In this document: positions 57,761-64,000 of the stretch, piece after piece
How positions within the stretch are numbered: the first letter of the stretch is position 1
How the letters are laid out: every line of letters starts with the position of its first letter
The notes under the pieces: model-generated
Database searches by the model: none
The model's input: the letters and a program-made list of their open reading frames with translations, nothing else
Told to the model about the DNA's origin: nothing
Assembly (NCBI RefSeq): GCF_000004195.4
Contig: NC_030678.2
Coordinates: 130,601,104-130,665,103 of the forward strand
Direction of reading: 5' to 3'
DNA from: Xenopus tropicalis
Lineage: Eukaryota; Chordata; Amphibia; Anura; Pipidae
DNA: 64,000 nucleotides
Position numbers and translations under genes: made by a program

Positions 57761-60035
57761 ATGTATTTCCCAACTCATAATCTAGTAACAAAAGATTTGT
57801 TTTGTTTACCATTTACAACAGTGTAGGTAATAAAAAGTCTTTCTGATATTCCACTTTCTAGAGGATCCTAAAAATTCCAGTGTAATAACTGTCAAATGAA
57901 GATTATCACTGTGCTCTGCGATATGTTTATTTTTGTTAATTTTCAAATACATTTTGTTTTTAGTTGTGACTTTTTCCCAATAGTGTTAAGTGTCTGCAGG
58001 TCTGCTACTCAAAATATTTCATGTAATGTCCAAGACTATTCTTAATAAGAAATGAGCAGTATACCTGTAGTTTGAGTCATAAAAAAAACACTTTTTCTAG
58101 TTTCATCCACTTTGTACAGAACAAAGCTGTACCTTGACTTGCCAGTGACTGGTTGCAGTTAGAAAATGTGGAACAGGCAGAAGCAGAAGAATTCTACAAA
58201 CAAATGCAAATTACATTTCTAACATCTAACTATTCAAAGACTGCACCCTTAGCATTTATAAACCAAGATTCACTGAGCCAGTACCAAAAAGGGAACATGG
58301 TCTAAAGCATTTGAACCAGCAGAGTGTGAAGTTTGTGAAAAATACACTAGACTACATTACAGGAATACATAAATAGGTTAAGGGGAAAAGAACACCTTGA
58401 AAAACATTTTCTACAGAACAGGAGACTCAACCTCGCTTCGCAATATTGCAGTGACACAGTGACAATGTTCTATACTGGCTGACCAATTCTGGGCAGAACT
58501 CCATAGAAATGCCAAACTCCTTCCATTCGAAACGGCAATTATCATGTAAAAAACATACTTAGGCATTAAAACAAATACTGAGACAATACAACATCAAATA
58601 CAGGAAGAAAATCCCAAATGGGTGCCTGCAGTGTAAATCTGTAAATGTAGATATCATTTAAATCTGTCTATACAGTAGTTAATGTCCATAGAAGCCTACA
58701 ATAAAACACAAATAAACACTATCATTATGGGGCAGATTTATAAAAATGTGAATTTAGAACTTAATACAGAAAAACTCACTCACATTCTATTTCTTCCTAT
58801 TGGATTTTTAGAAACATGTTTATTAGTGGATGAAAGTTAGAGTTCACTATTTGCTAAATATGATTCTAAATATCCCATAGGACTGAATGGAATGTTTTTA
58901 TGTATTAAGCTATAAACTTACATTTTGGTAATCTTATACAATCTTATGTCAAGCATGTGCAGTGAAATGTAAAATGCTAAATGTGGCTATGACAAGAGTG
59001 AGAAGTGCCACTAGATGGCAGTGTTTTCTGTAATCAAAAATGGTCATGCATCAATGGTAGTAATTGGGTTTGACAAAGAGTGGGGATACACAAATGTTGC
59101 TTGGCAGTTATGTTGCCGTATAAAAAAATAAATATATTTTAAATACAAAGGTGCTGTCACTAAGATGTTTTTAGCTTTCACACATTCTCCAGATGTATTT
59201 CCCACTTGAAAATGTCCAAGAAAATAATATAATAAATGACAGGTACTTAATTTCCCACACGTTCAAGCATGTTTATAATAATGTATCACAAACAAGGCTG
59301 CAAAACAAAAACAATGCAATCTATATTTAGTTGGTTTGTCATCTGGGAATCCTGTATCAGCATCCTACGGGGTTTTTATAAATACAAACTGCATCTCCCC
59401 AGAAATAATTTTCCTGGTTTATTTACCATCTACTATACTGGATAGCTCATATAGTACCACTTCCCATATCAGAGTAACCATCAGCTCTTCAAATATCTGA
59501 TAATGGACTTCACCACCAGTATGAAAGAGCAGCAACGTTATTCATCTCCAGACTTTCCAAAGAAATGTCAATTATAAATATCTGATATAATATAGACTGG
59601 GGACCCTAAACTCAGCGCCTGATTTTACTTCTCGCCCCCACCCCCAAGGATTGCGCGCATGCGTATCCTTTTCTGTCAGGTACGGGGCACTGGTGAAGGT
59701 ACACGCCCCCAGTGCTCCATGTGTGAGCACATTTTACTTGTGGCTGGGCGGCATGCCATCCCTAAATTTAAGCCGCCCTAGACCCAGGCCTTTGTGGCCT
59801 CACCACAAATCTGGACCTAACTAAACTGCACATGTCTATGTGACAGAAATGTATAGATACTATGTCTAACAAATCATGTAAACCCACCTCTCCAGCTCTA
59901 CTCCACATTCTTCTCTCCTTCCATATCTGTCATTAAAAATGGCAGATTTGTAGGGGGTCTATGTTACTGAAAAATACTATTAGAGGTTTGCATGAAATGT
60001 TGTCCGAGATTTTAATTCTTAATAATTATGAGCAA
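57761..60035. other. no recognised gene; GC-rich patch near 59615-59820
   Basis: At 58727 'ggggcagatttataaaaatg' resembles a decayed MITE left end without a partner. At 59615-59820 a GC-richer patch (attgcgcgcatgcgtatc, taagccgccctagaccc, ggcctttgtggcctcaccac) resembles repeat sequence but I cannot place it. Confidence 0.4.
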
Positions 60036-60150
60036 GGGACCTATATATTATGCTGTGTAAAACAAAATTTGCCAAAAACACAGTGTAAAAAGCTGAGCGA
60101 AATAAATGGCAAATTTATTAAGGTGTGTTTTACTTTACATTTTCAGAATG
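60036..60150. mobile_element. aged MITE fragment (atattatgctgtgtaaaac)
   Basis: Left 'gggacctatatattatgctg', then 'gtgtaaaaagctgagcgaaa' and 'aaatggcaaatttattaagg'. Related to 40114 and to words near 32690. Confidence 0.5.
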
Positions 60151-60665
60151 CCAGATTTGATGGCGTTATTTTCAGTGGAAGACGCTCTAAGTGAAATATT
60201 TTGGTCATCACAACTAAAAGGGAAAATGTAACTTGCAGATAAAATACATTTTGATAAAAGCTCTTTGACTTTAGTTATTTAAGCTACATTATACTTCTAT
60301 ATTAAACATTTGTCTTTAAGCGCTCATTTTACAGTTTTACACTTCTGATATTGTTAATTAAATGCAAGTCATTTTTCAGTCATAAAAATTGAATAAATAA
60401 CGGAAAAAAAAATCACAATTTCTGTACATTAGAGAGGTGCCTTTAGGGTACCTTTTTAACACATTTAATGAGTTTTTAATCATGTTAAAAAGTATTAATC
60501 GTGTTTATTAATCGTGTTATTTTCTTACATACATTGCACACTGATCATATACACAGTCCCTATTCCACTGGTGGATTGGTTGCTAATTATGTTTTGAAAA
60601 AAGGAATTTTTCTTCACATTGTACATATTTTTTTTCTTTCTCAACCTTCCTTAAATTCTATTGGG

Positions 60666-60989
60666 GTTATGTAATAAAAGACACTTGGGGCAGATTTATC
60701 TAAGTACGATTTTCTTCGCATTCAGCGCAACTATGCAATTTTGTTGCGCTTTTTGTCTCAAAAAACAGAAAAGTTACGCAAATGTACAAAAAAGTTGCAG
60801 AAAATATGCAAACCTTTTAACAAAACATACGATTTTCTTGTATTCGGACCTGTCGTACTTTCATGAATGTGCCCCTAAGTTTGCCCAGGAGCGGTAAACC
60901 ATAGCAACAAATCAGCAGGAAGCATTTACTGCTCACCCATTATTGGTTGCTATGGGTTACTGCTCTTGGGCAAACTTTTATTACATATG
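60666..60989. mobile_element. TATGTAATAAAAG-ended MITE, interrupted
   Basis: Left 'tatgtaataaaagacactt' and, after the insert, 'agtttgcccaggagcggtaa'; right end reversed 'tatgtaataaaagtttgccc'. Internal 'ccatagcaacaaatcagcag' / 'attggttgctatgggttact'. The insert is 60687-60876. Confidence 0.8.
60687..60876. mobile_element. nested GGGGCAGATTTATCTAAG palindromic MITE
   Basis: GGGGCAGATTTATCTAAGTA at the left; the reversed right end is AGGGGCACATTCATGAAAGT. It disrupts the 60666-60989 element between its left tip and body. Confidence 0.78.
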
Positions 60990-61343
60990 GAGGTATGGGG
61001 GAAAATGCTGGGGACTGTGGATAGAAATATGCTGGCAAAATCATAACACCACCTTCCCCTCCACATCTAGCACCATAGCCCACCCACCCATATATGTTGT
61101 GCTGTATATTCTGATGTGTAAATAAATTGTAAAAAATGTTTAAATGTATAACTTACATTCATAACATATATGTTCTTTTAATTGTTTTATCTATATGTCA
61201 CAACTTGGGGATTTTGTCCTTAAATAGGTTTAGTAAACAGTTGTTGCTGTCTCATACTCATCAATGGCTGGCATCCGGGCTTATATATTTACATGAATGT
61301 AAAGTGTTTAATATCCATTAGCAAGTTTTTGTATTTTATTACT

Positions 61344-61530
61344 GAAATAGAGCTGTGGCTGACTCTCACCCAATAAGATTGTGGTCTATGTTTTTTGAGT
61401 GGAACTTTGTCAAAGTGACCCTAATGGAATTGGGAGGGAGGGGGTGAGTTCCCATCTCTACAGTCACCACTTTATACACTTAGACATCACATTTAAGGGT
61501 AAGGTTATGCCACACCATTTCTGATTTAGC
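61344..61530 (+). repeat. dispersed repeat pair, copy 2 (agagctgtggctgactctc...)
   Basis: Homologous in order to 31763-31950, ending at 'cttagacatcac'. Family unknown. Confidence 0.5.
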
Positions 61531-62393
61531 ATTAAAACTATGTTCTCCCGTAAAGTGGAAGCCCATTAAGCCACCCTTTTATGAAATATAATTTAACATC
61601 TTTTGTAGTTTTGTCTTTCATTCACCTAATTTGAAATAGTTTCAAACAAATCGAAAACACTTACCTTTGAAAAAGTGCTAATCCCTTAGGAACAATTTTG
61701 TTAACATTTTAAAAAGTGTCACTCATCATTATTATGTGTTTAAGTGCCTAAAATATCCCTATGACTCTAAGAATGATAAAAAGATCTTTCTCATGGAAGA
61801 TCCCAGGTGCATTTTTGTTCCACAATTATTCCCACAGCAGAAAGAACAAAATGCGACAAGATATATTGGTAAGCTATGTACATTAGATACCATGCCAACT
61901 TTGCACAGCTAGCTAGTGTTTAAAAAAGTTATTGACAGCTTAGAACTTTAGCTTTAGATTTATTAAAAAGGGAGATTAGATTCTTAGTATCTAACTTTTT
62001 TGTCAATAGGCATTTCGTGATATGGAAGTTAACAGTACACAGCTTTTATAAAATCAGAATTAGAAGCAATTTAATGAAAAGTAAGAGAGAAAAAGAGCCC
62101 TTCTACTTTCTGCCTAATAAGTGAATAATAACTAGGAAAAGTTCAGTCTGTTCTACTTGTTTAACATTCAGAATAAGATTTATAAATATGACCAATTTGT
62201 AGAAGTATTCTTTTCCTAAACTGCAGTTTGCCACTGTATAAAAGGCATGGCCCTCATGTTCCAATTATCACTGGTAGGTTATGCTAAAGTTAATTTAATC
62301 TACTGTGCTGTTTGTCTAATCTAAACCATGTGTGACAAATGTTCATAATTTTAAATTACATCTAAATAACCAATTATTTAAAAAAAATGTATA

Positions 62394-62395
<2 letters not shown>
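61531..62395. other. no recognised gene or repeat
   Basis: AT-rich sequence up to a (TA)n tract. Confidence 0.45.
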
Positions 62396-62449
<54 letters not shown>

Positions 62450-62480
62450 TATATATAGATATATATAGATATAGATATAT
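62396..62480. repeat. (TA)n grading into (TATAGA)n
   Basis: About 50 bp of TA followed by three or more atatagat units. Confidence 0.95.
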
Positions 62481-62761
62481 ACATGGAGAGAACACAGAAC
62501 AGAGAAATCAATGTTTCGGTCACAAATTAAGGCCCTTTCTCAAGATGCCTCAAGGTATCCAAACCCCCATTATATACCATGTTTTTAAATTCGGCGCCAT
62601 ATGACATCACAGTGACCGAAACATCGATTTTTGCACATTAAAGAATATTTTGTTTTTTCACCTAGACCTGCAAGTGCTGAGTCCACTGTTCTATGTATTT
62701 CTAATGTTTTACCCAGCACCCGGGCATTTTTCCCATTGTACTGCGTGCCCTTTCTTTTACT

Positions 62762-62765
<4 letters not shown>
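62481..62765 (-). mobile_element. Penelope-like terminal region, second element
   Basis: AAATCAATGTTTCGGTCAC (62505-62523) and GTGACCGAAACATCGATTT (62612-62630) are inverted with one mismatch. The minus strand reads TTGAGAA (62537-62543), an extra A, then GACC-GAAAC, the same layout as the motif at 62955, but the stem between them pairs poorly. It ends at a (TA)n tract (62768-62793) shared in position with the element to the right. Confidence 0.5.

Positions 62766-62767
<2 letters not shown>

Positions 62768-62793
<26 letters not shown>
62768..62793. repeat. (TA)n tract between two Penelope-like ends
   Basis: About 25 bp of TA dinucleotide. It generates the YIYIYI frames on both strands. Confidence 0.95.
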
Positions 62794-62954
62794 CAAACCG
62801 CAATGGTTCAGCACTCCTTAGCAAATAACTACCTGACCCAGGTGCTACCGATTCAGGCAATTTAGATAAAGTCCAAAGGTATAGCGGTGCACACTGGGAA
62901 TCCTTTAAAAATTAACTTTTATTTAAATATATAAAGCTTAATACAAGGAAACAT

Positions 62955-62997
62955 AAGTCAACGTTTCGGCCCCCATCTTGGGCCTTTGTCAAGACCT
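62955..62997 (-). ncRNA. hammerhead-ribozyme-like motif of the Penelope-like element
   Basis: Minus strand: AGGTC, TTGACAA, extra A, stem GGCCC / loop AAGATGG / GGGCC, GAAAC, GTT, GACTT. AGGTC pairs with GACTT (one G-U) as stem I; GGCCC/GGGCC is a 5-bp stem II. The box differs from CTGATGA at positions 3 (C to T) and 8 (G to A), which again would pair U-A. Predicted cleavage falls after GTT, just before GACTT. ACGT is self-complementary and leaves no loop, so folding would need a dimer. Activity is untested. Confidence 0.45.
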
Positions 62998-63247
62998 TGA
63001 ACATGTAAAAACGATTAGAGATATAAATAGTTAAAAGTGCAAACCCACAACCAATGGCACAAGTCATTCCAGTCATGTGACACATTTAAACCCCAGAAAG
63101 AACCCTGTACCAAGGAGAAAACAAACTCAAACACCATAGGGAGAACAATACAATAATCAAACCGATAGCAATGAAAATAAAGCATTAACTATAAAGCCTA
63201 ACTCATGTTCTGAATCATATGTCATAGAATCTAAACCACACAGTTTA

Positions 63248-63738
63248 CTAGCGTTGATTTAAAAAACAAGAAAATGAACAATATCCATTAAGGCCAAAAG
63301 GGGACAAAGTATTTAGAGTTTTAATCCAAAACGCTTCCCTTTGTAGAAGCAAGCGGGAGCGGTCACCCCCCCTCCTGAGTGGGGGGACATGGTCAATCGC
63401 AATATAGCGAAAGGTAGGTAACCTATGGCCCTGTTCCAAAAAGTGTTTCGCCACCGGTTTATTGGTCACCCCATCACGAAATGCAGTACTATTAGCAGAG
63501 CGATGGCCATCCATGCGCAGCCTAAAGGTTTGGTCTGTCTTTCCTATATAAGACAAACCACAAGGACAGGTGATCAAATAAATCCCAAAAGATGTGGTAC
63601 AGGTAATATGATGTATTATATTGAGGCGCTTGCCCGTTTGTGGGTGTAAAAAAGACGCACCTGGGTTCAAAGAAGTACAATTAGGGTATTTAAAACATCC
63701 AAGTTTGTTACTTTGTAACCAAGAGTCAGACCTCTTCT
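63248..63738 (-). pseudogene. Penelope-like ORF, C-terminal GIY-YIG endonuclease fragment
   Basis: The minus strand is open from about 63738 to the stop at 63248-63250. The first methionine is at 63670, but homology-like sequence starts upstream (SDSWLQSNKLGCFKYPNC), including the Cys residues that precede GIY-YIG in PLEs. Numbering from that Met: GIYLITCPCGLSYIGKT with GIY at 29-31 and YIG at 41-43, then Arg52 in RLRMDGH with His56 and, later, NKPVAKHFLEQGH and REAFWIKTLNTLSPFGLN, a strong match to the PLE endonuclease end. In a complete element this domain nicks DNA for target-primed insertion. No reverse transcriptase is present here, so it is a dead fragment, though its frame is intact. 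Confidence 0.9.
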
Positions 63739-63825
63739 GACCTATGTTTCCTTGTACTAAGTTCTATATATTTAAATAAAAGTTAATTTTTAAAGGATTC
63801 CCAGTGTTGCACCGCTATACCTTTG

Positions 63826-63830
<5 letters not shown>

Positions 63831-63866
<36 letters not shown>
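63831..63866. repeat. (TA)n at the outer end of the Penelope-like element
   Basis: About 35 bp of TA. The inverted arm ends at its first bases. Confidence 0.95.
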
Positions 63867-63868
<2 letters not shown>

Positions 63869-63877
63869 ATATTATAT

Positions 63878-64000
63878 TTTCTGTTTCTCTCTAATAGTAA
63901 AACAGTACCTTGTACTTGATCCCAAAGAAGATATAATTAATCCTTATTTGAGCCAAAACAATCCTATTGGGTTTAATTACTGTTTAAATAATTTTATTAG
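63878..64000. mobile_element. TACAGGTATGGGACC-ended MITE, internal part, cut by window end
   Basis: Contains 'accttgtacttgatcccaaa', 'ataattaatccttatt' and 'aacaatcctattgggtttaa', as in 24591 and inverted 8296. Confidence 0.75.

Larger units (their letters stand above)
62867..63832 (-). mobile_element. Penelope-like element, 5'-truncated, with inverted terminal copy
   Basis: On the minus strand the order is: inverted terminal copy (63832-63740), 3' part of the ORF with the GIY-YIG domain (63738-63248), 3' UTR, a hammerhead-like motif (62997-62955), and the terminal repeat (62959-62867). The arms 62867-62959 and 63740-63832 are about 93-bp inverted copies. The reverse-transcriptase half is absent. 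GIY-YIG plus inverted terminal copies is the signature of PLEs. Confidence 0.88.

Overview
The window looks like non-coding DNA from a Xenopus-type frog genome (inferred; I could not search a database). It is AT-rich and I recognise no host protein-coding exon, tRNA or rRNA in it. It is packed with short non-autonomous DNA transposons whose ends resemble known Xenopus families: TTAA-flanked 'T2/Kolobok-type' MITEs beginning TTAAAGG, hAT-type elements with 8-bp target duplications, and palindromic elements beginning GGGGCACATTTACTAA. The frequent short open frames are by-products of these repeats and of (TA)n tracts.

Layout: 1-9.4 kb holds nested MITEs (a TA-flanked element inside a GGGGCATATTTATTA element; a hAT MITE inside another hAT MITE). 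11-20.4 kb holds three hAT copies, a Penelope-like inverted repeat with a TTAA MITE at its centre (14.3-15.4 kb), and several large TTAA MITEs. 21-27.6 kb has acgaaaaagtcg-type palindromic elements and the 3' end of a CR1/L2-type LINE carrying a 4 x 41 bp duplication. 30.4-40.3 kb has Penelope-like ends, an L2-like tail, and a perfect 81-bp palindrome. 42.0-43.2 kb is a decayed L1/Tx1-type LINE on the minus strand. 45-57.8 kb is mixed MITEs, including a CpG-rich TTAA hairpin element at 51.5 kb. 62.4-63.8 kb is a Penelope-like element (PLE) with a readable GIY-YIG endonuclease domain.

The most interesting signal is in the Penelope-like ends. At four sites (14.4, 15.35, 35.45 and 62.97 kb) they carry a hammerhead-ribozyme-like core: a CUGAUGA-type box, one extra nucleotide, a stem-loop, then GAAAC. 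Across three distinct elements the bases at hammerhead positions 3 and 8, which pair in the known fold, are C-G, A-U and U-A. At 62.9-63.8 kb the inverted second arm begins within one base of the cleavage site that this fold predicts. Both points are read from sequence; ribozyme activity is untested.
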